Notes: generated by a model from the letters alone, not told the origin. Shown: positions 9,567 to 19,073, counted from the first letter of the stretch. The stretch: DNA of 64,000 bases from Pseudooceanicola nanhaiensis DSM 18065 (GCF_000688295.1 NZ_JHZF01000017.1:1-64000); one strand, 5' to 3'. Numbers and translations: made by a program.

Positions 9567-10325
9567 ATGGGCGGACGGCTTGAAGGCAAGGTGGCACTGG
9601 TGACCGGAGGCGGCCGCGGCATCGGGCGCGCAATCTGCGAGGCCTATGCCCGCGAAGGCGCGGCGGTCGGCGTGCTGGACCTGCGGCCGGACGTCGCCGA
9701 ACCGGCGGCCGACGCCATCCGCGAGGCGGGCGGGAAGGCCGTGGCGCTGACCGGAAACGTCGCCAATCGCGACGAGGTCTTCGCTGCCGCCGAGGCTCTG
9801 AAATCCGAATTCGGTCCGGTCACCCTGCTGGTCAACAATGCCATGTGGAACCGCTACGGCCCGCTGGAAGAACAGGACGAGACCGCCATCGGGCGGATGA
9901 TCGACGTCGGTTTCAAGGGCGTGATCTGGGGCTATCAGGCCGTCATCCCGCAGATGCGCGCGGCGGGGCAGGGGGCGATCGTCAACATCGCCTCGCCCTC
10001 GGCCGTGATCGCGATGAAGCACGGGATCATGTACAGCGCGATCAAGGCCGCCGTGGCCGCCGCAACCCGCTCGGGCGCGGCCGAGTTCGGCCCCGACAAC
10101 ATCCGCGTCAATGCCATCGCCCCGGGTCCCACGCAGACCGACGGCGCGATGCGCGTGGTCACCGAGGACGGCTGGGAACGGCGGCGCGAGCGCATCCCGA
10201 TCCGGCGGCTCGGCCAGCCCGAGGACATGGCCAACGCGGCCGTGTTCCTCGCCTCGGAAGAGGCCTCGTTCATCACCGGCGACATGCTCTTTGTCGACGG
10301 GGGCATCACCTACGCGTTCTCGTGA
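9567..10325 (+). CDS. SDR-family oxidoreductase
   Basis: A 252-residue short-chain dehydrogenase/reductase, NAD(P)-dependent, oxidising an alcohol or reducing a ketone. The Rossmann motif is TGGGRGIGRA (about 12-21). LVNNAMWNRYG replaces the usual NNAG, with Ala-Met. The catalytic Ser is in VNIASPSA (about 138), and Tyr and Lys are in MYSAIKAA (about 155-159). The end VDGGITYAFS is typical. GGGAGGACGC precedes ATG 9567. The distinctive segment VGFKGVIWGYQA is shared with the SDR at 29901 (VGFNGVIWGIQA), so the two are paralogues in mirrored loci. It starts the operon that continues with the binding protein at 10384. Confidence 0.82.
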   Translation: MGGRLEGKVALVTGGGRGIGRAICEAYAREGAAVGVLDLRPDVAEPAADAIREAGGKAVALTGNVANRDEVFAAAEALKSEFGPVTLLVNNAMWNRYGPLEEQDETAIGRMIDVGFKGVIWGYQAVIPQMRAAGQGAIVNIASPSAVIAMKHGIMYSAIKAAVAAATRSGAAEFGPDNIRVNAIAPGPTQTDGAMRVVTEDGWERRRERIPIRRLGQPEDMANAAVFLASEEASFITGDMLFVDGGITYAFS

Positions 10326-10383
10326 CGCGCCGGTAGCACAGGGGGCGGCCTGAGGAGGACCACCCCATTCCAGGGAGGAAGAC

Positions 10384-11610
10384 ATGAAATACCTCAAGAC
10401 TCCGGGCCGCCTGGCCACCCTGCTTGCCGCGACCGCACTGGGCGCGCCGCAGGTCCATGCCGAGATCTCGGACAACGTCATCAAGATCGGCGTGATGAAC
10501 GACCAGTCCGGCCCCTACGCGGACAATTGCGGCGCCGGCTCGGTCGCTTCGGTCAAGCTCGCCATCGAGGATCACGGCGGCTCGGTCAACGGCACCCCGG
10601 TCGAGGTCCTGATCGCGGACGACCAGAACAAGCCCGACATCGGCGTTGCCCAGGCCCTGAAATGGGTCGAGAGCGAAGGCGTCGACGCGATCGTCGGCTG
10701 CTCGGCCTCGTCCATCGCACTGGCTGTCCAGGACGTGATGAAGGAAAACGAAAAGCCCTACCTGATCGCCGGCACCGCGTCCTCGGACACGACTAACGCG
10801 AAATGCTCGCCCTTCGGCACGAACTGGGCCTATGACACCTACACGCTCGCCAAGGGCTCGGTCATGGCGCAGCTCGAGCAGGGGCTCGACACCTGGTACT
10901 TCATCACCGTCGATTACACCTTCGGCAAGCAGTGGCAGGACGACGCCACCCGCTTCATCGAGGAAAACGGCGGCACGGTGATGGGCTCGGTCCTGCATCC
11001 GCTGGGCGCCACCGATTTCTCGTCGCAGCTGCTGCAGGCCCAGGCTTCGGGCGCGAAGGTGATCGGGATCGCGAACGCCGGGTCGGACCTTGCCAACGTC
11101 ATCAAGCAGGCGCGGGAATTCGGCATCGCTGAATCGGGCCAGAAGCTCGCCCCGCTCGGCATGCAGGTGAACAACGTGCACGGCATCGGGCTCGAGGCGA
11201 TGCAGGGGCTGATCGCCTCGGCACCGGCCTACTGGGACGAAAACGACGAGACCCGCGCCTATACCGAGCGCTACACGGCGATGCTGGGCAGCGACCGCAA
11301 GCCCAACGAATCCCAGACCGTCACCTATTCCGCGGTGAACCATTACCTCAAGGCCGTCGAGGCCGCCGGGTCCGACGCGGGCCCCGCGGTGATGGCCGCC
11401 ATGCGCGAGATGCCGGTGAACGACGTCTTCACCCATGATGCGACGATCCGCGAGGACGGTGTGGTGCTGCGCGACATGCTGCAGGTGCAGGTGAAGACCC
11501 CCGAGGACTCCCAGTACCCGTGGGATTACTACAAGATCCTTGGTACGCTCCCGGCCGAGGATGTGTGGCGTCCGATGTCGGAGAGCGAATGCTCTCTCGT
11601 TTCCAAGTGA
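10384..11610 (+). CDS. livK: Periplasmic binding protein of Liv-type ABC importer
   Basis: A 408-residue type-I periplasmic binding protein. Residues 1-26 form a Sec signal peptide (KYLKTPGR basic start, hydrophobic core, cleavage near QVHA-EIS). The mature part starts VIKIGVMNDQSGPYAD, the usual first strand of HAAT receptors, with later VGCSASSIALAVQDVM and WYFITVDYTFGKQWQDD. It is separated from livGFHM by iclR and the SDR gene, but it is the only Liv receptor visible here and is assumed to serve that importer. A strong stem-loop follows 10 nt after the stop. The ligand is unknown. Confidence 0.8.
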   Translation: MKYLKTPGRLATLLAATALGAPQVHAEISDNVIKIGVMNDQSGPYADNCGAGSVASVKLAIEDHGGSVNGTPVEVLIADDQNKPDIGVAQALKWVESEGVDAIVGCSASSIALAVQDVMKENEKPYLIAGTASSDTTNAKCSPFGTNWAYDTYTLAKGSVMAQLEQGLDTWYFITVDYTFGKQWQDDATRFIEENGGTVMGSVLHPLGATDFSSQLLQAQASGAKVIGIANAGSDLANVIKQAREFGIAESGQKLAPLGMQVNNVHGIGLEAMQGLIASAPAYWDENDETRAYTERYTAMLGSDRKPNESQTVTYSAVNHYLKAVEAAGSDAGPAVMAAMREMPVNDVFTHDATIREDGVVLRDMLQVQVKTPEDSQYPWDYYKILGTLPAEDVWRPMSESECSLVSK

Positions 11611-11620
11611 CGCCGTGACG

Positions 11621-11647
11621 GTGCGGCCCGGTTCCGCCGGGCCGCAC
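11621..11647 (+). terminator. GC-rich stem-loop after livK
   Basis: GTGCGGCCCGG (11621-11631) pairs perfectly with CCGGGCCGCAC (11637-11647), giving an 11-bp stem with loop TTCCG. No T-tract follows, so it is better read as a 3'-end stabilising or partial-termination hairpin than a full terminator. The same arrangement occurs after every other complete binding-protein gene in the window. Confidence 0.55.
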
Positions 11648-11670
11648 CCCACCCCATCCGAGACCACGTC

Positions 11671-12552
11671 ATGACCATCACCGTCACCGCGACCCGCATC
11701 TCGCCGTCGCCCGACATGCTGGGCGAAAGCCCGATCTGGGACGACCGCCTTGGCCGGCTCTACTGGGTCGACGGCGTCTCCTGCCTGGTGCGCTACCTCG
11801 ACTATGCGACCGACAGGGTCGGCGAGGTGAAAGTGCCCTCGATCATCGGCTCGCTGGCGCTCTGCCAGGAGTCCGGGCGGCTGATCGTGGGGCTCGCGGA
11901 CGGGATCTACCTGCTCTCCATCGCCGACGGCACGCTCGAGCCGGTCTATGTCCCCGAGCCCGTGAACGAGCGGGTGCGGTTCAACGACGGCAAGGTCGAC
12001 CGGCAGGGCCGGTTCCTCTGCGGCACGATGGGTGTCTTCGCCGAGCCCGAGGGCACGCTGATCCGCGTCTCCGGGGACGGTGAGGCCGAATGCCTCGCGA
12101 CCGGCATCCGGATCTCGAACTCCGTCTGTTTCAGCCCGTCAGGCGACACGTTCTACTTTGCCGACAGCCTCGACCGGGCGATCCGCGCCTACCATTATTC
12201 CCCCGAGCGCGAACCCCTGACCGAGCCGCGCATTCATGTCGACACGCGGCCCTACCATTCCGGCCCCGACGGGGCGACGGTGGATTCCGAGGGCTGCATC
12301 TGGGTCTCGCTGGTGCAGGCCGGCAAGATCGGCCGCTTCACACCCGAGGGCAAGCTCGACCGGCTGGTCGAAGCCCCCGTGGACATGCCGAGCTGCGTCA
12401 CCTTCGGCGGACCCGACATGTCGATCCTCTTCATGACCACGATCAAGGATTCCGGCTCGGGGCGCGCGATCTCGCGCCATCCCTACGGCGGCTATCTCTT
12501 CGCCCTCGAAGGGCTCGGGGTCACAGGCATACCGGAGCCGCTCTATGGCTGA
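11671..12552 (+). CDS. SMP-30/gluconolactonase-family beta-propeller
   Basis: A 293-residue six-bladed propeller of the SMP-30/gluconolactonase/LRE family, metal-dependent hydrolases of lactones and esters. The expected ligand regions are present: Glu in MLGESPIWDD (about 19), NDGKVDRQGRFLCGTM (about 107), Asn in RISNSVCFSPSGDTFYFADS (about 150) and Asp in GPDGATVDSEGCIW (about 200). No signal peptide, so cytoplasmic. It overlaps the next gene by 8 nt. Near a BVMO-type enzyme, a role opening a lactone is attractive; two further family members in this window (33972, 58451) also sit beside transporter genes. Confidence 0.8.
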   Translation: MTITVTATRISPSPDMLGESPIWDDRLGRLYWVDGVSCLVRYLDYATDRVGEVKVPSIIGSLALCQESGRLIVGLADGIYLLSIADGTLEPVYVPEPVNERVRFNDGKVDRQGRFLCGTMGVFAEPEGTLIRVSGDGEAECLATGIRISNSVCFSPSGDTFYFADSLDRAIRAYHYSPEREPLTEPRIHVDTRPYHSGPDGATVDSEGCIWVSLVQAGKIGRFTPEGKLDRLVEAPVDMPSCVTFGGPDMSILFMTTIKDSGSGRAISRHPYGGYLFALEGLGVTGIPEPLYG

Positions 12553-14662
12553 CACGCTGCACACGACCGACGCCTTCGCCAGCCTGCTCGCCCCCCGCAG
12601 TGTCGCGGTAATCGGTGCCTCGGACGACGTCACCCGGATCGGCGGACGCCCCCTGCGCTACATGCGCGAGGGCGGTTTCGCGGGCCGGATCTTCCCGGTG
12701 AACCCGAAGCGCGAGACGGTGCAGGGGCTTCCCGCGTTCGCGGACGTGGCCGCGCTGCCCGAGGTGCCCGACACCGCCATCCTCGCGCTGCCCGCGGCCG
12801 CAACGCTGGCCGCGGTCGAGGCCTGCGTGGCGAAGGGCCTGCGTTCGGCCGTCGTCTTCTCGGCGGGCTTCGCGGAGACCGGGGCAGAGGGCGTGGCGCT
12901 GCAGGCCCGCATCGCCGCCGTGGCGCGGGAGGGTGGTCTGCGGCTGCTCGGGCCGAACTGCCTCGGCGTGATGAACCCGGGGGCGGGCTGGTACGGCACC
13001 TTCTCGGTCGTGCTGGACGGCGAACTGATGCAGAGCGGCCCGGTCGGAATCGTGTCGCAGAGCGGCGCCTACGGCTCGCACCTGGCGCATCTGGCGCGGG
13101 CGCGCGGCATGGGCATCAGCCAGTGGGTGACCACCGGCAACGAGATGGACATCTCTCTGGCCGAGGCGCTGGAGCATGTCATCGCCCGGCCCGAGACGAA
13201 GGTCGTCATGGCCTATGCGGAAGGCATCCACGACGGCGACCGTTTCCGCGCTGCGCTGGAAACCGCGCGCGAGCTCGGCAAGGCGGTGATCTTCACCAAG
13301 ACGGGCCGCACCGACGTGGGCGCGAAGGCCGCGGCCTCGCACACCGCCGCGCTTGCCGGATCAGACGCGGTCTTCGACGCGGTGCTCCGGCAATACGGCG
13401 TCCACCGCGCGCTGACGACGCCCGAACAGCTCGACGTCGCCTATGCCGCGGCGCGCGGGCACTACCCTGAAAGCGAACGGGTCGGCATCTTCACCATGTC
13501 GGGCGGCTTCGGCATCCAGCTCGCCGACGATTGCGCGGCGGCGGGGCTCGACGTCGCGCCCATGCCCGAGGATGCGCAGGCGGAGCTGAAGGCGATGCTG
13601 CCCTATGCCTCTCCCGTGAACCCGGTGGACGCGACGGCGCAGGCGGTCAGCGACATGTCGATCCTCACCGCCTACGTGAAAGCGATGATGGAGCGCGGCG
13701 GCTACGACATGTTCTCGGCCATCCTCGGCACCGGCCCGGCAAGCCGCAGTTTCGCCTCGCCGCTGCTGGCCGCGCTGAAGGCCGGGCTCGACGGGCACGA
13801 CGACCGGATCCGCGGTCTGACGATGTCGGCGCCCCGCGACGTGGTGGCGGAATACGAGGCCGAGGGCTTCCTGGTCTACGAGGACGGCGCGGCGCTGGCC
13901 AATGCCTTCGGCGCGCTCGCGAGGTTCCGGAAGGGGTTTGCCCGCGCGGACGCGGCCCTGGCGCCCGCGCCCCGGGTGGACCTGCCCGCGGGCCCTGTCA
14001 GCGAGGCGGCGGCGAAGGTGATCCTCGGGCGGGCGGGCATCCGCTTCCCCGGTGAGCGTCTGGCCCGGACCGGGGAGGAGGCGGCGGTGGCCGCGGCGGC
14101 CGTCGGCTTCCCGGCGGTGCTGAAAATCTGCTCGCCCGACATCCTCCACAAGACTGAGGTCGGCGGTGTCGCTCTGGACATCCGCACCGCGCAGGCGGCG
14201 CGGGAGGCGACCGAGGCCATGCTGGCCCGCGTCGCCGAGGCCTGCCCCGATGCCCGGATCGAGGGCGTGCTGGTCGCGCCTATGATCGGCGGCGGGGTCG
14301 AGACCATCGTGGGCGTGCATGACGATCCCGGCTTCGGGCCGGTGGTGATGTTCGGCCTGGGCGGCATCTTCGTCGAGGTGCTGAAGGACGTGACCTTCCG
14401 CGCCGCGCCCTTCGGCGTGGAAGAGGCGCACAGGATGATCCGCGAGATCCGCGGCTTCCCGCTGCTCGAGGGCGCCCGCGGCGCGCAGCCCGCGGACGTG
14501 GATGCGCTCGCCCGGCTGCTGTCGGACCTGTCGCGCTTCGCCGCGGCCCATGCCGACCGGATCGCGGGGATCGACCTCAACCCGGTGCGGGTGATGCCCG
14601 AGGGCGAGGGGGTCGTGGCGCTCGATGCGCTGCTGGTGATGAAGGAGGAAGACCATGGATGA
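12545..14662 (+). CDS. NDP-forming (ADP-type) acyl-CoA ligase, fused subunits
   Basis: A 705-residue fusion: CoA-binding Rossmann domain (about 10-130, SVAVIGASDDVTRIGGRPL), succinyl-CoA-ligase-like domain (about 145-440, GIVSQSGAYGSHLA), and ATP-grasp domain (about 480-700, AVLKICSPDILHKTEVGGVAL). The phosphorylated histidine expected in SHTxxLAG is His266 (AASHTAALAGSD). Such enzymes interconvert an acyl-CoA plus ADP and phosphate with acid plus CoA plus ATP, or run as acid activators. The start overlaps the SMP-30 stop by 8 nt and the end overlaps the SnoaL-like gene by 8 nt. The protein at 25581 has the same layout with the histidine at the same residue number. Confidence 0.82.
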   Translation: MADTLHTTDAFASLLAPRSVAVIGASDDVTRIGGRPLRYMREGGFAGRIFPVNPKRETVQGLPAFADVAALPEVPDTAILALPAAATLAAVEACVAKGLRSAVVFSAGFAETGAEGVALQARIAAVAREGGLRLLGPNCLGVMNPGAGWYGTFSVVLDGELMQSGPVGIVSQSGAYGSHLAHLARARGMGISQWVTTGNEMDISLAEALEHVIARPETKVVMAYAEGIHDGDRFRAALETARELGKAVIFTKTGRTDVGAKAAASHTAALAGSDAVFDAVLRQYGVHRALTTPEQLDVAYAAARGHYPESERVGIFTMSGGFGIQLADDCAAAGLDVAPMPEDAQAELKAMLPYASPVNPVDATAQAVSDMSILTAYVKAMMERGGYDMFSAILGTGPASRSFASPLLAALKAGLDGHDDRIRGLTMSAPRDVVAEYEAEGFLVYEDGAALANAFGALARFRKGFARADAALAPAPRVDLPAGPVSEAAAKVILGRAGIRFPGERLARTGEEAAVAAAAVGFPAVLKICSPDILHKTEVGGVALDIRTAQAAREATEAMLARVAEACPDARIEGVLVAPMIGGGVETIVGVHDDPGFGPVVMFGLGGIFVEVLKDVTFRAAPFGVEEAHRMIREIRGFPLLEGARGAQPADVDALARLLSDLSRFAAAHADRIAGIDLNPVRVMPEGEGVVALDALLVMKEEDHG

Positions 14663-15179
14663 CCGCCTGCAGGAGCTTCTGGACCGCGAGGCGATCCGCG
14701 ACTGCATCCACCGCTATTGTCGGGGGATCGATCGGGCCGACGAGGCCGCGCTGCTGTCGTCCTACTGGCCCGAGGCCTACGACAACCACGGCGCCTATGC
14801 CGGTCCCGTTTCGGGGTTCTTCGAACAGGTTCGCGCCGCTTGGGCGCGGGGCCCGCGCAACATCCACAACGTCGGGAACGTGCTGATCGAGTTCCGCGAC
14901 GGCCGGCAGGCGGCGGTCGAGACCTATTTCCTCGCCCTCCAGCGCGGCACCGGGCCGGACGGGGTGGAGCGGCAGGTGATGCTCGCCGGGCGCTATTGCG
15001 ACCTCTTCGAGAAACGCGGCGAGGAATGGCGCGTGCTGAGCCGGACGGTCGTCTACGACTGGGTCGACCATCAGGACCTCCCGCAGGAGAGCGAGGCCGG
15101 GCGCTTCGGCCCGCGCACCCCGATCGGCGGCACCTTCCCCGACGACCCGGTCTACGCCATCGGACGGACGAAAGGCTGA
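14655..15179 (+). CDS. SnoaL-like / NTF2-fold protein
   Basis: A 174-residue protein of the SnoaL-like cone fold. The N-terminus LLDREAIRDCIHRYCRGIDRAD, then WPEAYDNHGAY, and the C-terminal GRYCDLFEKRGEEWRVLSRTVVYDWVD follow the pattern of this family. Members include ring-hydroxylating dioxygenase-like small proteins, dehydratases, isomerases and epoxide hydrolases, so the sequence does not fix the reaction. No signal peptide. It overlaps the upstream ligase by 8 nt, which makes it part of the catabolic operon. A lyase, isomerase or hydrolase step on a pathway intermediate is possible. Confidence 0.7.
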   Translation: MDDRLQELLDREAIRDCIHRYCRGIDRADEAALLSSYWPEAYDNHGAYAGPVSGFFEQVRAAWARGPRNIHNVGNVLIEFRDGRQAAVETYFLALQRGTGPDGVERQVMLAGRYCDLFEKRGEEWRVLSRTVVYDWVDHQDLPQESEAGRFGPRTPIGGTFPDDPVYAIGRTKG

Positions 15180-15204
15180 GGCCCGTCCGGGCCCGGCAGC
15201 ACGA

Positions 15205-15741
15205 ATGGGAGACGAAGTGACAGGCAGCGCTACACCGCAACCGCCGGAGGCGGGCGGCACGATTTCGGCCGAAGAATACACCCTCGCGATGCGGCGGGTG
15301 GTCTCTCCGGTCGCCGTCATCACCGCCGCCCATGGCGGAGAGCGCAACGGGCTGACGGCCACCGCGATCTGCTCGGCCACGACGGAACCGCCGACGGTTC
15401 TGGTCTGCATCAACCGCGAGGCCAGTGCGCTGCGGCTCGTCGACGGGGCCGGGAGTTTCGCGGTGAACTTCCTGAGCGAGACGCAATCCGACATCGCTCG
15501 CGCCTTCTCGACCCGCGGGTTGGCGGGCGAGACGCGGCTGCGGCTCGGGTCCTGGACGACGCTGGTGACCGGGGTGCCGGTCCTGACCGGCGCGGTCAGC
15601 ACCTTCGATTGCGTGGTGGCCGAATCCATCCCCGTCGGGACTCACCAGATTCTTCTGGGCCGGGTCGTCGGCGTCACCAGCGGCGAGGACAGCGCGCTGC
15701 TCTACCGCGACGGGTTCTTCCGCCGCGTGGCACCGGAGTGA
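15205..15741 (+). CDS. Flavin reductase-like (FMN-binding split barrel) protein
   Basis: A 178-residue flavin reductase of the HpaC/NtaB type, which reduces free FMN or FAD with NAD(P)H for a partner monooxygenase. Family marks: MRRVVSPVAVITAAHGGERNGLTATAICSATTEPPTVLVCINR, cut here as VVSPVAVITAAHGG, GLTATAICSATTEPP and LVCINREASA, then SFAVNFLSE, and H-Q-I-L-L-G-R-V near the end. ATG 15205 is used; GTG 15217 with GGGAG 5 nt upstream is an equally good start. A type-I BVMO does not need a separate reductase, so its partner may be elsewhere, for example the luciferase-like enzyme at 19956. Confidence 0.8.
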   Translation: MGDEVTGSATPQPPEAGGTISAEEYTLAMRRVVSPVAVITAAHGGERNGLTATAICSATTEPPTVLVCINREASALRLVDGAGSFAVNFLSETQSDIARAFSTRGLAGETRLRLGSWTTLVTGVPVLTGAVSTFDCVVAESIPVGTHQILLGRVVGVTSGEDSALLYRDGFFRRVAPE

Positions 15742-15746
15742 TCGAC

Positions 15747-17341
15747 ATGACCAGACGCACCACCCTCATTACCGGCGCGGCAGGCGGCATCGGCCGCGGG
15801 CTCGTGGCGCAATTCGCGGCGCGCGGCGACCGGGTGCTGGCGGTGGACCTGCCAGGGACCGGACTGGACGAGGTCGTAACGGCTCTCGGCGGCGACCACC
15901 TCGCGCTGCCCTGCGACCTGTCAGACGCGGCGCAGGTCGCGGCGCTTTTCGCAAAGGTGGACGGGCTGGGCCATGGCCTTGACGTACTGGTGAACAACGC
16001 GGCGATCGGGCCGACCATGCGCCCGACCATCGAGACCGGAACCGACGAACTCCGCGCGGCCCTGCGCACCAACCTGCTCGCCCCGTTCACGCTGGCGCGC
16101 GAGGCGGCGGCCCGGATGGGCCGGGGCGGGGCCATCGTCAACACGGTCTCGCTGGGCGGCATGATCTCGAACCCCGCCCGAAACGCCTATGCCGCATCGA
16201 AGGCGGCGCTGATCTCGTTAACGAAATCGCTCGCCTGCGAATGGGCCGCCAAAGGCATCCGGGTCACCGCCGTCGCGCCGGGCTATGTCCGCACGCCGAT
16301 GGTCGGCGTGCTCGAGGAGAGCGGCAAGGTGGACCTCGGCCTCGTGCGCAGGCGGATCCCGATGGGACGGCTGGCGCGCGGCGACGAGATCGCGGCGGCC
16401 ATCGGCTTCCTCGCCTCGCCCGAGGCGCGCTATGTCACCGGCTCGGTGCTGGTGGTCGACGGCGGCTGGATGTCCTTCAACCAGCCGGGCGACGCGCATC
16501 CTCCGGTCGACGGCGTGCCCGAGGCGGAGCTGACGCGCCCCGAGGCCGCGAAGACCCGGCGCAACGTGCTCGTCACCGGGGCCGCCAAGGGCATCGGCGC
16601 GGCGATCGCCGCCCGCTTCGCGGCCGAGGGCGAGCGGGTGATCCTGGCGGACCGCGACGCGACCGCGCTGAACGAGACGGCGGCGGCGCTTGGCGGCGAC
16701 CACATCGCCATCGAGATGGACCTGGCCGAGGATGCCTCGATCGCGGCGGCCTTCGCCCGGATCGCGGCAGAAGCCGGCGGGATCGACGTGCTGGTCAACA
16801 ACGCGGCCATCGCCGACACGTTCAAGCCTGTGGCCGAGCAGACCGCTGCGGACCTCGAACGCGTTCTGGAGATCAACCTTGCGGGCGCGTTCTCCTGCAC
16901 CCGCGAGGCGCTGAAGCTGATGCCGGAGGGGGGGGCGCGGTCGTCAACCTCGGCTCCATCAACACCTTCCTGCCCTTCGCCCCGCGCCATGCCTACGGCG
17001 CATCCAAGGCCGCCGTCGACATGCTGACCCGCTGCATGGCGGCCGAACTGGGGCCCAGGGGCATCCGCACCGCCACCGTGGCGCCGGGCTACATCCGGAC
17101 CTTGGGCGTTGCCGACCTCGAGGCCCGGGGCCTGATCGACATCGACGCGATCCGCCGCCGGATCCCGATGGGCGAGCTTGGCCGCCCGGACGACATCGCG
17201 GCGGCCGTGCAGTTCCTGGCCTCCCCGGCCGCCAGCTACGTGAACGGCGCGATCCTCTACGTCGACGGCGGCTGGACCTCTTTCGGCAACGCCGGGGACG
17301 CCTTCGATATGGCCGCCGCAGCGGCCGAGAGCGCGGCATGA
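15747..17341 (+). pseudogene. Tandem two-domain SDR fusion, frameshifted in a G8 run
   Basis: The frame from ATG 15747 encodes a complete SDR domain (TGAAGGIGRG, VNNAAIG, Ser in NTVSLGG, YAASKAA, VVDGGWMSF) and continues without a stop through a linker into a second SDR domain (TGAAKGIGAA, VNNAAIADT). At the 8-G run 16928-16935 the frame is lost and closes at 17027, while the rest of the second domain (VVNLGSINTF, YGASKAA, VAPGYIRT, YVDGGWTSF) continues in another frame to 17341. Nine or six G would restore about 530 residues. The domain-1 active site is intact, so a truncated product could work. Real mutation, sequencing error and slippage-based switching cannot be told apart here. It lies 5 nt after the flavin reductase and before the BVMO gene. 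Confidence 0.75.
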
Positions 17342-17378
17342 TCCGCGCCCCCCAACCCATCACCAGCGAGGTGCCAAA

Positions 17379-19016
17379 ATGAGCGATACGCAGAAAACCA
17401 GCCCGACCCGGCTCGACATGATCGTCGTGGGCGCGGGGTTCGGCGGCATGTACGCCGTCTACAAGTTCCGCGAGATGGGCTACAACGTCCTCGGGATCGA
17501 GGCGGGCGACAACGTGGGCGGCGTCTGGTACTGGAACCGCTACCCCGGGGCGCGCTGCGACCTGATGTCGGTCGATTATTCCTACGGCTTCTCGGAAGAG
17601 GTCCAGCAGGAATGGTCCTGGTCCGAGCAGTTCGCGGCTCAGCCCGAGATCCTCGCCTATGCCAATTTCGTGGCCGACCGGCTCGACCTGCGGAAGAATT
17701 TCCGCTTCGAGACCCGCGTCACCAGCGCGATCTGGGACGACGGCGCACAGCTCTGGCGGGCGACGACAGACCAGGGCGAAGTGCTGGAGGCGCCGTTCTG
17801 CATCATGGCGACCGGACCGCTATCCGTGCCGAAGGACCCGGACATCCCCGGCATCGACCGCTTCAAGGGAGAACTCTACCGGGCGCAGAAATGGCCGCAT
17901 GAAGAGGTCAGCTTCGCCGGCAAGCGGGTCGGGATCATCGGCACGGGCTCGTCCGGTATCCAGATCGTGCAGGAGGTCGGGCGCAAGGCGGGCGAGCTCT
18001 TCGTCTTCCAGCGGACGCCCAGCTGGACTCTGCCGATGCGCAACCATGACCTCAGCGACGATTACATCGCCGAGATGAAGAAGCATTACCCCGCCATGCG
18101 CGAGGCGATGCGGATGAACCCCACGGGCGGCACGCGCCCGATCTCGACCCGGCCGTATTTCTCGCTGCCGCCGTCGCAGCGGCAGGACGTGATGGAACAT
18201 GCCTGGCAGGACGGCGGGCATACCTTCCTCGCCTGCTTCTCGGACCTTCTGTCGAACGAGGAGGCGAATGACCAGGTGGCCGATTTCGTCCGCGGCAAGA
18301 TCGGCGAGATCGTCGAGGACCCGAAGACCGCCGAGGCGCTCAAGCCCCGTGGCTACCCGATCTTCGCGCGGCGCCCCTGCCTCGATACCGAGTATTACGA
18401 GACCTACAACCTGCCCAACGTGCACCTTGTGGACTGCCTGGAACACGGGATCGTAGAGATCACGGAAACAGGCGTCCGGACCGAAGCCGGGGAGACCGAG
18501 CTCGACGTCCTGATCTTCGCCACCGGGTATGACGCGCTGACCGGCGCTCTGCTGGCCTTCGACGTGCGGGGCCGGGACGGGCGGCGTCTGAAGGACAAGT
18601 GGAAGGACGGCCCGCGCTCGTATCTCGGGATGCTGGTCGAAGGCTTCCCTAACATGATCTCGATCAGCGGCCCGAACGGGCCCGCGGCGCTCGCCAACCT
18701 GATCACCATCGCCGAGAACGACGTCGACTGGGCCGCCGCCCTGGTCACGCACATGAAGGAGAAGGGCCTGACCTCGTGTGAGGTGACGCAGGAGGCCGAG
18801 GACCGCTGGATGGCGACCGTCGAGGCCTACGCGTCGAAGTCGCTGATCCGCAAGGCCAACACCTGGTGGGTCGGGTCGAACGTGAAGGGCAAGCCGACCG
18901 GCCTGACCATGTTCGTCGGCGGCTTCAACCGCTACCGCGAGCATTGCGAGGCGGCGAAGACCACGGGCTTCGCGGACCTGAGTTTCGAGGCGGCGCGGGA
19001 GACGACGGAGGCCTGA
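17379..19016 (+). CDS. Type-I Baeyer-Villiger-like flavoprotein monooxygenase
   Basis: A 545-residue class-B flavoprotein monooxygenase. The FAD-binding GxGxxG is VVGAGFGGMY (about 16-25), the GGVWYWNRYPGARCD motif (about 47-61) matches the BVMO signature, and the NADPH-binding GxGxxG is IIGTGSSG (about 187). The hallmark FxGxxxHxxxWP reads FKGELYRAQKWP, so the fingerprint histidine is Arg168. That is a notable departure and may change the chemistry or mark a different clade. FATGYDALTG near the C-terminus is typical. It would insert oxygen next to a ketone to give an ester or lactone, using NADPH and O2. It is the last gene before a strong terminator hairpin. Confidence 0.82.
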   Translation: MSDTQKTSPTRLDMIVVGAGFGGMYAVYKFREMGYNVLGIEAGDNVGGVWYWNRYPGARCDLMSVDYSYGFSEEVQQEWSWSEQFAAQPEILAYANFVADRLDLRKNFRFETRVTSAIWDDGAQLWRATTDQGEVLEAPFCIMATGPLSVPKDPDIPGIDRFKGELYRAQKWPHEEVSFAGKRVGIIGTGSSGIQIVQEVGRKAGELFVFQRTPSWTLPMRNHDLSDDYIAEMKKHYPAMREAMRMNPTGGTRPISTRPYFSLPPSQRQDVMEHAWQDGGHTFLACFSDLLSNEEANDQVADFVRGKIGEIVEDPKTAEALKPRGYPIFARRPCLDTEYYETYNLPNVHLVDCLEHGIVEITETGVRTEAGETELDVLIFATGYDALTGALLAFDVRGRDGRRLKDKWKDGPRSYLGMLVEGFPNMISISGPNGPAALANLITIAENDVDWAAALVTHMKEKGLTSCEVTQEAEDRWMATVEAYASKSLIRKANTWWVGSNVKGKPTGLTMFVGGFNRYREHCEAAKTTGFADLSFEAARETTEA

Positions 19017-19042
19017 CCGGTCTCCACTTCGGCAAAAAGCTC

Positions 19043-19073
19043 AGCCCCGGGTCGGGAGGGACCCGGGGCTTTC
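19043..19073 (+). terminator. Terminator hairpin after the BVMO gene
   Basis: AGCCCCGGGTC (19043-19053) pairs perfectly with GACCCGGGGCT (19060-19070), an 11-bp stem with loop GGGAGG followed by TTCACTTT. It lies 26 nt past the BVMO stop, between convergent genes, and closes the locus that began at 443 or 9567. Confidence 0.75.
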
